A stretch of DNA of 16,674 nucleotides from Bacteroidales bacterium UBA2295 (GTDB taxonomy: Bacteria; Bacteroidota; Bacteroidia; Bacteroidales; Tenuifilaceae). Below, in pieces: positions 6,928 to 15,791 of this stretch. Both the position numbers and the translations under genes were made by a program. Where the stretch lies: positions 1 through 16,674 of the forward strand of contig DDWD01000075.1 of NCBI GenBank assembly GCA_002345825.1. The letters are read 5' to 3'. The notes under the pieces are model-generated. The model was not told the origin of the DNA, searched no databases, and saw only the letters and a program-made list of their open reading frames with translations. Numbering within the stretch: the stretch's first letter is position 1; the number at the start of each line of letters is the position of its first letter.

Positions 6928-7144
6928 AATTATTATAAATTTCAAGTATCATACTCCTGCGAAGTTAGTAAATATAAGCCATATGCACAATCGAGTTTTG
7001 CAACCCGCAAGTTATAGCGATTGCAAATTTTCGATTTGAAAGCAACACCATTCCGAATTATCTCCTCTCCAATCTCATCATTCTTAGGATCATATAATTA
7101 GTACCCACAAAAGTTTATCGCAAACGTTACAGCAAAAACCCTAA

Positions 7145-7162
7145 CTGTTAAATGCTTAACAA
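7145..7162. promoter_or_regulatory. Candidate Rex operator upstream of the oxidoreductase
   Basis: CTGTTAA-ATGC-TTAACAA is a palindrome that matches 13 of the 14 defined bases of the Rex consensus known from clostridia (TTGTTAA-N4-TTAACAA). It ends two bases before the -33 box of the next promoter, where a bound repressor would block RNA polymerase. Rex senses the NADH/NAD+ ratio and controls fermentation genes in several phyla. No rex gene lies in the window, so the assignment rests on the motif and its position. Confidence 0.6.
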
Positions 7163-7164
7163 CA

Positions 7165-7195
7165 TTTCGTTTTTCATGAATTATGCTTACCTTTG
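7165..7195 (+). promoter_or_regulatory. Bacteroidota-type promoter of the oxidoreductase
   Basis: A perfect TAnnTTTG -7 element (TACCTTTG, 7188-7195) lies 19 bp after TTTC (7165-7168), one base off the -33 TTTG consensus. Transcription would start near 7202 and give a 5' leader of about 49 bases. No Shine-Dalgarno precedes the ATG; the leader is A-rich before it, as usual in this phylum. Confidence 0.65.
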
Positions 7196-7250
7196 CTAAG
7201 CTGACATAAAATTTTCAAGCATCTATTTATCAACGAAATACACTTTAACA

Positions 7251-10200
7251 ATGGGAAAAAACAAGAAGTTTATCACCTGTGATGGTAACTACGCAGCATC
7301 GCACATAGCCTATATGTTTAGCGAGGTTGCTGCTATTTACCCAATCACTCCTTCATCAACAATGGCCGAGTACATTGATGAGTGGGCTGCTTTTGGCAGG
7401 AAGAACATTTTTGGTGAAACCGTACAGGTTACTGAAATGCAGTCTGAAGCTGGTGCATCTGGTGCCGTTCACGGATCGCTTCAAGCAGGTGCGTTAACAT
7501 CTACCTTTACTGCCTCACAGGGATTGTTACTCATGATCCCCAATATGTATAAAATTGCTGGCGAATTACTACCTGGCGTTTTCCACGTATCGGCTCGAAG
7601 CCTTGCAGCGCAAGCCCTTTCTATCTTTGGAGACCATAGCGATGTGATGAGTACTCGTCAAACTGGTTTTGCCATGCTTGCCACAGGCAGTGTTCAGGAG
7701 GTTATGGACCTTTCTGCTATTGCTCACCTTGCATCTATTAAATCGAGAATTCCTTTCCTTCACTTCTTCGATGGTTTCCGTACTTCTCATGAAATTCAAA
7801 AGATAGAGGTTCTGGAAACTGAACAACTAGCTGGTTTGGTTGACCGCGATGCCCTACAAGCATTCCGCGACAGAGCCCTTAACCCAGAGCACCCAGTAAC
7901 CCGTGGTACTGCTCAAAACCCCGACATCTACTTCCAATCACGCGAAGCAGCCAACAAGTACTACGATGCTCTTCCTGAGATTGTTGAAGATTACATGAAG
8001 CAGCTTTCGGAAATTACCGGACGCAAGTACGACCTGTTTGACTACTACGGCGACCCCAACGCAGAGAATATTATTGTTGCAATGGGTTCTGTAACCGATA
8101 CCATCAAAGAGGTTATTGATTACAAAATGGCTCAGGGCGAAAAAGTTGGCCTTATTGCGGTTCACCTTTACCGTCCATTCTCAGCTAAGCATTTCTTTAG
8201 AGCGTTCCCAAAAAGCGTTAAGCGTATTGCCGTACTAGATCGTACTAAAGAGACTGGTGCCAATGGCGACCCACTTTACCTTGACATTAAAGATCTTTTC
8301 TATGGAAAAGAGAATGCCCCGATTATTGTTGGTGGCCGCTACGGTTTGAGCTCAAAGGATACTACTCCTTCACAAATCATCTCGGTTTTTGATAACCTAA
8401 TGATGAACGAGCCTAAAAACCAATTCACTGTTGGGATTGTTGATGACGTTACCTTTAAATCATTACCCCTTAAGGAAGAGGTTAACCTTGCCGACAAGGG
8501 AACTTTCCAAGGTAAATTCTACGGATTAGGTTCTGACGGAACCGTTGGTGCAAATAAAAACTCCATCAAAATTATTGGTGAGAATACCGATAAGTACTGC
8601 CAAGCATACTTCTCGTACGACTCAAAAAAATCGGGTGGTGTTACCACCTCACACCTTCGTTTTGGCGATAAGCCCATCCGTTCACCTTATCTTGTTAATA
8701 CTCCCGACTTTGTTGCTTGCCACGTACCAGCTTACCTAGGCAAATACGATATGCTTAGGGGTATCCGTAAAGGCGGAACATTCCTACTTAATAGCATTTG
8801 GGATGCCGAAGAAACGAGTGCAAAGCTACCTAACTCAGTTAAAAAAGTATTAGCTGAAAAAGAGGTTAACTTCTACATTATCAACGCAACAGTTATTGCC
8901 GAAGAGATTGGTCTAGGTAACCGCACCAACACCATCATGCAGAGTGCTTTCTTCAAAATATCGGAGGTAATTCCTTACGATTTGGCGGTAAAAACCATGA
9001 AGGATGCAGTTGACAAGAGCTTTGGTCGTAAGGGCGAAGATATTGTTAAAATGAACTACGCTGCTATTGATAAAGGTGCCGAAGTAACTAAAGTTGATGT
9101 GCCAGCGGAATGGGCTAAACTTGAGGCCGAAAAACCTCACACAAACCCCAACGCACCCGACTTTGTAAACAACGTGGTTATTCCAATTAACAATCTTAAT
9201 GGAGACGACCTTCCTGTAAGCGCATTTGTTGATCGTGAGGATGGAACTTTCCCTGCTGGTACTACAGAATTCGAAAAGCGTGGTATTGCAGTCCACGTTC
9301 CCGAATGGATACCCGACAACTGTATACAGTGTAACCAATGTGCTTACGTTTGTCCTCACGCAGCTATTCGTCCGTTCCTGCTTACCGACGAGGAACTTGC
9401 CAATGCTCCTGAAGGAACACAAACTGTTAAAGGCAACGGAGGCACCAAGGAGTATAACTTCAGAATACAGGTTAGCGTTCTTGACTGTACTGGTTGTGGT
9501 AACTGTGTTGATGTTTGTCCTGCAAAAACTAAAGCCCTTGAACTCAAGGCTCTTGATTCACAAATGGCTGAAGTTGAACGCTACGATTATATGGATAAAA
9601 AAGTTGGATATAAGGACACTGTTCTTGAAAAAGAGAAAAGTGTTAAGAATAGCCAATTTGCTCAACCATTATTCGAATTTAGCGGCGCTTGTGCTGGTTG
9701 TGGAGAGACTCCCTACATCAAAGCTATCACCCAACTTTATGGCGATCGTATGATGGTAGCAAACGCTACTGGATGCTCATCAATATACGGAGGTTCAGCC
9801 CCATCTACTCCATACCGCACAAACAAAGATGGACATGGTGTTGCTTGGGCTAACTCACTTTTTGAAGACAACGCAGAATATGGCCTTGGTATGGCTACTG
9901 GCGTTAACAAAATGAGAACCCGAATTGCAGAGCGTATTAAAGGTGCTCTAGCCAACGGATATAACGATGCTACAAAAGAAGCGATGAAGTTGTGGCTAGA
10001 GAACAAGGAGGATGCTGAAGGATCGAGAGAAGCATCGGCAAAACTGGTTGTTGCGCTAGAAAAGGAGAACGACGATATTGCCAAGGAGCTGCTTGCTCTT
10101 AGGCAGTACTTCGTTAAGAAATCAATCTGGATTTTTGGAGGTGATGGTTGGGCTTACGACATTGGTTACGGTGGCCTTGACCACGTAATTGCATCGGGTG

Positions 10201-10781
10201 AAGATGTAAACATTTTGGTGCTTGACACTGAGGTTTACTCAAACACTGGTGGACAAGCATCCAAATCGACTCCAGTTGCAGCAGTAGCTAAATTTGCCGC
10301 TTCGGGTAAAAAGATCCGCAAGAAAGATTTGGGTATGATGGCTATGAGCTATGGCTATGTTTACGTAGCACAAGTGGCAATGGGTGCAAACCAAAACCAG
10401 TACTTCAAAGCCTTGAAAGAAGCTGAGGCTTACAAAGGCCCAAGTATCATTATTGCCTATGCTCCATGTATTAACCATGGTTTACGCAACGGCATGGGTG
10501 CAACCCAGCGACAAGAGAAACTTGCTGTTGAGGCTGGTTACTGGCAGATGTATCGCTTCGACCCAAGACTTGAAGCCGAAGGTAAGAATCCTTTCCAACT
10601 CGACTCTAAAGAGCCCGATTGGAGCAAATTCCAGGATTACCTTATGAGCGAAGTACGCTACACTTCACTTCAGAAGTCGTTCCCTGAGCATGCTATGGAA
10701 CTATTTAAAGCCTCTGAGGATAATGCTCGTTGGAGATATAACTCCTACAAGCGTTTGACATTAATGGATTATACAGAATAG
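7251..10781 (+). CDS. nifJ: Pyruvate:ferredoxin (flavodoxin) oxidoreductase, single-chain
   Basis: A complete 1176-residue homodimeric-type PFOR. It oxidises pyruvate to acetyl-CoA and CO2 with reduction of ferredoxin, using thiamine diphosphate and three 4Fe-4S clusters. The N-terminal pyrimidine-binding domain shows YPITPSSTMAE (30-40), E66 and R116. The gamma-type domain is about 420-620. The ferredoxin domain has C691-C694-C697-C701 and C746-C749-C752-C756. The proximal cluster ligands are C814, C817, C842 and C1073. The diphosphate-binding part contains GDGWAYDIG (964-972) and YSNTGGQASKSTP (996-1008). No catalytic residue is missing. Codon use is biased (few ATA, AGA or AGG codons compared with the downstream sensor gene), which suggests high expression. 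It sits alone between its promoter with a Rex-like site and a strong terminator, so it is probably monocistronic. Its acetyl-CoA could feed the thiolase encoded nearby. Confidence 0.98.
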   Translation: MGKNKKFITCDGNYAASHIAYMFSEVAAIYPITPSSTMAEYIDEWAAFGRKNIFGETVQVTEMQSEAGASGAVHGSLQAGALTSTFTASQGLLLMIPNMYKIAGELLPGVFHVSARSLAAQALSIFGDHSDVMSTRQTGFAMLATGSVQEVMDLSAIAHLASIKSRIPFLHFFDGFRTSHEIQKIEVLETEQLAGLVDRDALQAFRDRALNPEHPVTRGTAQNPDIYFQSREAANKYYDALPEIVEDYMKQLSEITGRKYDLFDYYGDPNAENIIVAMGSVTDTIKEVIDYKMAQGEKVGLIAVHLYRPFSAKHFFRAFPKSVKRIAVLDRTKETGANGDPLYLDIKDLFYGKENAPIIVGGRYGLSSKDTTPSQIISVFDNLMMNEPKNQFTVGIVDDVTFKSLPLKEEVNLADKGTFQGKFYGLGSDGTVGANKNSIKIIGENTDKYCQAYFSYDSKKSGGVTTSHLRFGDKPIRSPYLVNTPDFVACHVPAYLGKYDMLRGIRKGGTFLLNSIWDAEETSAKLPNSVKKVLAEKEVNFYIINATVIAEEIGLGNRTNTIMQSAFFKISEVIPYDLAVKTMKDAVDKSFGRKGEDIVKMNYAAIDKGAEVTKVDVPAEWAKLEAEKPHTNPNAPDFVNNVVIPINNLNGDDLPVSAFVDREDGTFPAGTTEFEKRGIAVHVPEWIPDNCIQCNQCAYVCPHAAIRPFLLTDEELANAPEGTQTVKGNGGTKEYNFRIQVSVLDCTGCGNCVDVCPAKTKALELKALDSQMAEVERYDYMDKKVGYKDTVLEKEKSVKNSQFAQPLFEFSGACAGCGETPYIKAITQLYGDRMMVANATGCSSIYGGSAPSTPYRTNKDGHGVAWANSLFEDNAEYGLGMATGVNKMRTRIAERIKGALANGYNDATKEAMKLWLENKEDAEGSREASAKLVVALEKENDDIAKELLALRQYFVKKSIWIFGGDGWAYDIGYGGLDHVIASGEDVNILVLDTEVYSNTGGQASKSTPVAAVAKFAASGKKIRKKDLGMMAMSYGYVYVAQVAMGANQNQYFKALKEAEAYKGPSIIIAYAPCINHGLRNGMGATQRQEKLAVEAGYWQMYRFDPRLEAEGKNPFQLDSKEPDWSKFQDYLMSEVRYTSLQKSFPEHAMELFKASEDNARWRYNSYKRLTLMDYTE

Positions 10782-10800
10782 CATTTTGCTTTCCATATTT

Positions 10801-10832
10801 AAAAAAGGTGCCAACTAGGCACCTTTTTTTTT
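10801..10832 (+). terminator. Strong intrinsic terminator after the oxidoreductase
   Basis: AAGGTGCC and GGCACCTT pair around the loop AACTA, extended by A-T pairs, and the stem is followed by a run of T. It begins 19 bp after the stop codon. Confidence 0.95.
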
Positions 10833-10922
10833 ATCTATCCAAAAGATTTGTAAATTGCATAAAAGCAGGTTCCTGTTTTTCTTAAAGTTTACAAACAACC
10901 ATACCACTAGTTGGCCACCCCT

Positions 10923-13916
10923 ATGATCAAATTACTCCTACTATCACTATCACTCTGTTTGTTAAGCACCTACTCCCACTCTCAATCCAGTGAAGCAAAC
11001 CCTAGCCCTTTTCATCGGCAATTCACAGTGGACAATGGACTACCCTCGAACGAGACATACCATATAGTTCAAGATTCAACAGGCTATCTGTGGATTGCCA
11101 CAGCCAACGGGGTTAGTCGATTCAACGGGTATGGCTTCGAAAACTTTGGGCTCAATGAGGGCCTGGTTGAGAGTGCTATCCATGAGATCTACATCGACTA
11201 CAAAGGGAGAATATGGTTCATATCTAGCTCGGGCAGACTTTCGTACTACGAGAGTGGCAAAATCAAACAATTTGATTACAATCATAGGCTCAACGATTAC
11301 ATAGCTCAGTCGAGGGGGACTTTCAAAAAATCGTTTTATGTAGATTCGCTTGACAATGTTTACATTTCGTTTCGGGGAATTGGGCGAATTGTAATATCGG
11401 CCGAAGGAATAGTAACAGAGCCCCAGGAAAATCAGGAGTTTACAATTGTTGTAGACAAACTCCCCTGTGGCAAGTTGCTAGTTTCAAACAAGTTGATTTT
11501 TGGGAGTCAATATAATGATTTGAAAGAAGTTAATAGGAGGCTTATGTTTTCCATTAGGCTCCCTAATGATACGTTCAACGTACAAAACACAACCGTTCGC
11601 TCTCCGTTCCATTTCAACATCCTTGAAGAATCTCCCAATAAAATGATCATAAGTAATGGAGGAAGGGTAATGAAAGTTGAGAACAGAAACATTGTTTCCT
11701 ATCATGATTTTGGCTATGAAGTGATTTGGATTAGCAAGGAAATCAATAAAAACTTATGGGTAGCACCCCTCGAAGGTGGAGTACATAGGCTATTCGAAGG
11801 ACATTTCGAACATCCTAAGAACCTTTTTATACTTGACCAGTACCAAATATCATCTGTAGAAAAGGATTATGAGGATGGGTACTGGTTCACAAGCCTTTCC
11901 AACGGAGTATTTTATATTCCCAACATAAATATCCTAACTTACAGCAAAGAATCTGGTCTTCCCAGCGATAGAATTAACGCCGTATTTGCTAACAGGAATG
12001 GCATATTTGTAGGCAACGAGCAGGGTATTGTAAGCCAAATTCAGGATCAAAGCATTATTAACCATACTATTCGGGTAGACTCGTTGGGCGAATTACCCAT
12101 TAGGTTCCTGGGCATTGACTCAACCGATTCCCGAGTATGGATTGGTTCAAATGCCCATCTTCATTCGCTTGAGCATAATAGTCAGATTAAACACTATTTC
12201 AACTCAATCAGAAGCGGTAGTTCTCCCAGAGATATGATCCCCGCCCTTGATGGAGGATACTGGATTGCCAGCAGCTGGGGCATAAGAAAGTTTGATGGTA
12301 AAACATTCGTTTATAGCTCAAGGTTAGAGAGCGAATTTAGCGGCATTGTTAACTCCGTTTACGAAGACTCAACCCGCACCCTATGGATGGCAACGAATAA
12401 TGGGGTGTGGAAATATCGCGACAATATTTTTGAATATCTTGGAGAGAAACATTCGCTTTTTGCCCAATCGGCAAGCTCTATCGCAAAAACCATCGACAAT
12501 AAACTACTAATTGCGACTAAGGGGCGAGGGCTACTTGTGTTTGATGGAATAAATCTTTGGCAAATTTCCGAGAACGAAGGAATTGCAAGCAACTACATCA
12601 ACAAAATATTTGTAGCAAATTCGGGAATTTGGTTGGCTACCAACAATGGGGTTAGCTGGATTAAAGGAAATTTAAACGGCAAATATTCTGTGACAAACAT
12701 AAACACATCGCATGGCTTACCCACCAACGAAACGAACAGCATATTTGTAAGAGGCGAACAAACATACGTGTCAACCACCAAGGGACTTGCCTTAATAAAC
12801 TCTGCATTAGTTAACCCTAATATTGTTGAGCCTAAATGTATTGTAACTGGCATAAGAGTTAACGGAGAGGAAGTGGGGGTACATAACAAACCCATTGAAT
12901 TTGATTATGGCGATAACACCATCGAAATTAACTACGTTGGCTTTGCATTCAAAAATCTGAGTCGGATACAGTATAGGCATATGTTTGATAGTCCCGATGC
13001 CAAATGGGTTACAACAAACACCCCCACCGCAACATTTACCAACTTATCACCTGGAAGATATACATTCGTAGTTCAGGCACAGAATTCAGATGGCTTATGG
13101 GGCAAAACAGCACAGGTTACTTTTAGGGTAAAGCCGGCCTTTTGGCAAACCTACTGGTTTATTATTACACTAACCCTAGCCTTTACATTGCTAATATTTT
13201 TAATTTATCGAATGCGGATATCCTCCATCAAAAAGCGAAACGATTTAATAAACAACCTCAATATTTACAAACAAAAATCGCTTAGACAACAGATGAATCC
13301 CCATTTCATTTTCAATACGCTAAATTCAATCCAGCTGTATATTCTCGAGAAAGATCATATTAGTTCTCATAAATATCTCACAAAATTTGCAAAGCTAATG
13401 CGATTAATACTCGACAATTCGCAGGTTTCCTCAGTAGCCCTTAAGGATGAATTGGAGGCTTTACGGCTATACCTCGAGTTGGAATCGCTGAGATTATCGG
13501 GAAAATTCGAGTATTTTATTGAGGTGGAGAACGATACTTTACTCGAGTGTAAAGTCCCAACACTCCTTATCCAACCCTTTGTTGAGAACTCCATTTGGCA
13601 CGGCATTATGCTAAAATCGAAACAAGAGGGCTGGGTAAAAGTAAGCATTACCGGCGAGAACGATTTCATTATCTGTACTATTGAGGACAATGGCGTGGGA
13701 AGAAAGTCGGCCCAAGAAATCAGATCGAAGAAAGACCCCGAACGGAAATCGTTGGGATTTAAAATCACAGCCCAACGCATCGACCTGCTCAACTCGCTAT
13801 ATAAAGAACGATTTAACATCAAATATTTCGACATCAACAACCCCGATGACACTAAAGGCACCAAGGTTGTAATTAGAATACCTAAAAGTATTATGGATGA
13901 GAATGATGTTGTTTAG
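10923..13916 (+). CDS. Beta-propeller sensor histidine kinase, LytS-type (Reg_prop / Y_Y_Y / His_kinase)
   Basis: The ATG at 10923 gives 997 residues; an in-frame TTG 12 bp upstream is less likely because the hydrophobic signal peptide (MIKLLLLSLSLCLLS) starts at this Met. A large periplasmic part carries repeated propeller blades of the form 'G.lWiaT.nGv.r' (for example near residues 55-70, 490-500 and 565-580), then a Y_Y_Y immunoglobulin-like domain (about 658-738). One membrane segment (about 745-766) leads to a LytS-family kinase with the phospho-acceptor H794 in QMNPHFIFNT, N889 in FVENSIWHG and D922NGVG in the ATPase domain. It should autophosphorylate and pass phosphate to the LytTR regulator encoded 63 bp downstream. 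Such Bacteroidota sensors often respond to extracellular glycans or other ligands; the ligand here is unknown and no polysaccharide genes are near. Confidence 0.93.
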   Translation: MIKLLLLSLSLCLLSTYSHSQSSEANPSPFHRQFTVDNGLPSNETYHIVQDSTGYLWIATANGVSRFNGYGFENFGLNEGLVESAIHEIYIDYKGRIWFISSSGRLSYYESGKIKQFDYNHRLNDYIAQSRGTFKKSFYVDSLDNVYISFRGIGRIVISAEGIVTEPQENQEFTIVVDKLPCGKLLVSNKLIFGSQYNDLKEVNRRLMFSIRLPNDTFNVQNTTVRSPFHFNILEESPNKMIISNGGRVMKVENRNIVSYHDFGYEVIWISKEINKNLWVAPLEGGVHRLFEGHFEHPKNLFILDQYQISSVEKDYEDGYWFTSLSNGVFYIPNINILTYSKESGLPSDRINAVFANRNGIFVGNEQGIVSQIQDQSIINHTIRVDSLGELPIRFLGIDSTDSRVWIGSNAHLHSLEHNSQIKHYFNSIRSGSSPRDMIPALDGGYWIASSWGIRKFDGKTFVYSSRLESEFSGIVNSVYEDSTRTLWMATNNGVWKYRDNIFEYLGEKHSLFAQSASSIAKTIDNKLLIATKGRGLLVFDGINLWQISENEGIASNYINKIFVANSGIWLATNNGVSWIKGNLNGKYSVTNINTSHGLPTNETNSIFVRGEQTYVSTTKGLALINSALVNPNIVEPKCIVTGIRVNGEEVGVHNKPIEFDYGDNTIEINYVGFAFKNLSRIQYRHMFDSPDAKWVTTNTPTATFTNLSPGRYTFVVQAQNSDGLWGKTAQVTFRVKPAFWQTYWFIITLTLAFTLLIFLIYRMRISSIKKRNDLINNLNIYKQKSLRQQMNPHFIFNTLNSIQLYILEKDHISSHKYLTKFAKLMRLILDNSQVSSVALKDELEALRLYLELESLRLSGKFEYFIEVENDTLLECKVPTLLIQPFVENSIWHGIMLKSKQEGWVKVSITGENDFIICTIEDNGVGRKSAQEIRSKKDPERKSLGFKITAQRIDLLNSLYKERFNIKYFDINNPDDTKGTKVVIRIPKSIMDENDVV

Positions 13917-13950
13917 AGCCAATAACGGCAAAGTAGTAATGTATTTTTTG

Positions 13951-13958
13951 TAAATTTG
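13951..13958 (+). promoter_or_regulatory. Possible promoter (-7 element) before the response regulator
   Basis: TAAATTTG is a perfect TAnnTTTG match 22 bp before the regulator's ATG, in the gap after the sensor gene. No TTTG lies at the expected -33 distance, so it may be a weak or chance site. Confidence 0.35.
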
Positions 13959-13979
13959 CCCAGAAATTTCACGTCACTT

Positions 13980-14747
13980 ATGCTTAAGGCTATTATTATT
14001 GACGACGAATCGGCAGCCCTCCGAACGTTAGAATTGCTCCTCAATTCCTATTGCCCAGATGTAACTGTTGTGGGAAAAGGACAATCTGTTGCAGAGGGTA
14101 TTGAACTTATAAACAGACACAACCCCGATATCGTTTTTCTTGATATTGAAATGCCAGAGGCCAACGGATTCGATCTGCTGGAAAAGATTACAAACTTAAG
14201 CTTTGAGGTAATCTTCATCACAGCATACAACCAATTTGCCGTGAAAGCCTTTAAGTATAGCGCCATCGACTATATCCTAAAGCCCATCGATATTGAGGAG
14301 CTGGTTAAGGCAGTGGAAAAGGTTAGTGAAATCAGAAAAACAAAGGTTAGCCCACGCGAACGATACCAAGCACTTTTTCATAATATTGAGCAAATTTTAC
14401 CTCGCAAGTTGGTTATTCCGCTGAACAATGATTATAAATACATCGATCTTAGCTCGGTGCTTAAACTTGAAACCACCAAAAATCAGTACACCTTTACCAT
14501 GGTTGATGGCACAACAACTACTTGCCCTACTAGCAATTTAGATGTTGAAAAAAATTTGACATCAAAAGGGTTCATCACACTGGAAAAGGGAGTTTTAATC
14601 AATTTGAATAAAATTGAGAAAATAGACAAAAAGGGGAATGGTACCATAATCATGGAAGGGAATAACCGCATACCACTAACCCCCAACAACCGCGAAAAAA
14701 TAATATCGCACCTTGAAAAGATTAGCAACCTTGCAAAAAACACTTAA
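13980..14747 (+). CDS. LytTR-family response regulator
   Basis: With the ATG at 13980 the protein has 255 residues and starts MLKAIIIDDESAA, the standard first strand of a receiver domain. An upstream in-frame TTG at 13956 would add an unsupported 8-residue tail that overlaps the -7 like element. The receiver domain (about 3-115) has the acidic pair D8-D9, phospho-acceptor D55 (VFLDIEMP), T81 and K101 (LKPID). A LytTR DNA-binding domain follows at about 145-245 (KLVIPLNNDYKYIDL through IPLTPNNREKI). It is the partner of the sensor kinase upstream and would bind direct repeats in promoters; the targets are not evident. ruvX follows after 12 bp, so read-through into ruvX and def is likely. Confidence 0.95.
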   Translation: MLKAIIIDDESAALRTLELLLNSYCPDVTVVGKGQSVAEGIELINRHNPDIVFLDIEMPEANGFDLLEKITNLSFEVIFITAYNQFAVKAFKYSAIDYILKPIDIEELVKAVEKVSEIRKTKVSPRERYQALFHNIEQILPRKLVIPLNNDYKYIDLSSVLKLETTKNQYTFTMVDGTTTTCPTSNLDVEKNLTSKGFITLEKGVLINLNKIEKIDKKGNGTIIMEGNNRIPLTPNNREKIISHLEKISNLAKNT

Positions 14748-14759
14748 CAACATACAGCT

Positions 14760-15188
14760 TTGGGACGAATAGTTGCTCTTGACGTGGGGCGAAAAAGAAC
14801 GGGCGTTGCAGCAACCGATCCTTTAAAAATCATTGCCAATAGTCTTACTACAATTCCTACTGGCAAAATTATTGATTTCTTAACCGATTATCTTGCCAAC
14901 AATAGCGTAGAACTACTAGTTGTGGGTATGCCACGGCAAATGAACAATGAACCGTCGGAAGCTGTTAAATACATCGAACCTGTAATTAATAGGTTTAAAA
15001 AGCTATATCCAGACATCCCAATAGAGTATGTTGATGAACGTTTCACATCCAAAATTGCATTTCAAACAATGCTTGACGGTGGAGTAAAAAAAATGGATAG
15101 GCGTGATAAAGCTATGGTAGATACCATTAGCGCAACAATAATATTGCAGTCATACCTTGAAAGTAAAGATTTTGATAAACAGAAATAG
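14760..15188 (+). CDS. ruvX: Holliday junction resolvase-like / pre-16S rRNA nuclease RuvX (YqgF)
   Basis: A 142-residue protein, the usual size for YqgF/RuvX, an RNase H-fold nuclease linked to 16S rRNA 5'-end processing and originally proposed as a Holliday junction resolvase. The first strand GRIVALDVGRKRTGVA carries the catalytic D8. VDERFTS (91-97) gives E93, and the C-terminal D121 lies in MVDTISATIILQSYL. The start must be the TTG at 14760-14762: an in-frame stop lies at 14745-14747 (also the regulator's stop), and the four codons between contain no ATG or GTG, while the conserved strand begins right after the TTG. def begins one base after the stop, so the two form a tight operon. Confidence 0.93.
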   Translation: MGRIVALDVGRKRTGVAATDPLKIIANSLTTIPTGKIIDFLTDYLANNSVELLVVGMPRQMNNEPSEAVKYIEPVINRFKKLYPDIPIEYVDERFTSKIAFQTMLDGGVKKMDRRDKAMVDTISATIILQSYLESKDFDKQK

Positions 15189-15189
15189 A

Positions 15190-15741
15190 ATGATTAAACC
15201 AGTTTACGTATACGGATCACCCGTTTTAAGAAGAGTTGCCAAGGATATCACCCCCGATTATCCGAAGTTAAAGGAGCTGATAGATGATATGTTTGAAACT
15301 ATGTACCACTCCGATGGGATTGGTCTTGCAGCACCTCAGGTTGGACTTTCCATCAGGCTATTTGTGATCGATGGCAATCCCCTAGCAGAAGATAATCCCG
15401 AATTAGAAAATTTTAAAAAAGTCTTCATCAATGCACATATTGTAGAGAGAAATGGGGACACCATACTTTACAACGAGGGCTGCCTAAGCATTCCAAATAT
15501 TAGAGAAGACGTGGAGCGCCCCGAGTCAATTGTTATTAAGTATGTTGATGAGAATTTCACCCCCCACGAAGAGCGATACGATGGCGTTGCAGCCCGCATA
15601 ATACAGCATGAGTACGATCATCTGGATGGAATACTCTTCACCGACAAGGTTTCGACCATCCGCAAACAGCTACTAAAAAGCAAACTGAATGCCATATCGA
15701 AGGGGAAATTTAGCGCATCGTACAAAGTTAAGCTCGCATAG
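15190..15741 (+). CDS. def: Peptide deformylase
   Basis: With the ATG at 15190, one base after the ruvX stop, the protein has 183 residues. An in-frame ATG at 15157 would add 11 residues that overlap ruvX and fit no conserved feature. All three family motifs are present: GIGLAAPQ (43-50), EGCLS (96-100, metal ligand C98) and QHEYDH (139-144, ligands H140 and H144, catalytic E141). It removes the formyl group from the N-terminal Met of new proteins and is normally essential. A 50-bp gap separates it from the convergent YciO-type gene; no clear terminator was seen there. Confidence 0.97.
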   Translation: MIKPVYVYGSPVLRRVAKDITPDYPKLKELIDDMFETMYHSDGIGLAAPQVGLSIRLFVIDGNPLAEDNPELENFKKVFINAHIVERNGDTILYNEGCLSIPNIREDVERPESIVIKYVDENFTPHEERYDGVAARIIQHEYDHLDGILFTDKVSTIRKQLLKSKLNAISKGKFSASYKVKLA

Positions 15742-15791
15742 GGAAGCGAACTTGGCTGGTTACGTTCAACATAGGCATAACAACCTGATTG

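Larger units (their letters stand above)
6928..7250. other. Divergent promoter region
   Basis: This 323-bp spacer separates the reverse-strand dehydrogenase homologue from the plus-strand oxidoreductase. It holds the plus-strand promoter and Rex-like operator listed separately. On the reverse strand TATATTTA (6969-6976) is a possible -7 element for the dehydrogenase but lacks a clear -33 box. Two TTGCAA palindromes (6998-7003 and 7021-7026) lie 23 bp apart. No small gene or RNA is evident. Confidence 0.6.

Noticed and set aside
7123..7152. Two GTT-centred 9-mers 21 bp apart upstream of PFOR, with the spacing of a LytTR binding site
   Set aside because: Each copy misses two defined positions of the LytTR pattern, and the second lies inside the much better Rex-like palindrome, which explains it.
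8913..9422. Long reverse-strand reading frame inside PFOR
   Set aside because: It is antisense to the strongly conserved PFOR coding sequence and shows no family motif; a shadow of codon bias.
13956..13979. TTG at 13956 as start of the response regulator
   Set aside because: It would add eight residues before the canonical receiver-domain start and overlaps a TAnnTTTG element; the ATG at 13980 fits better.
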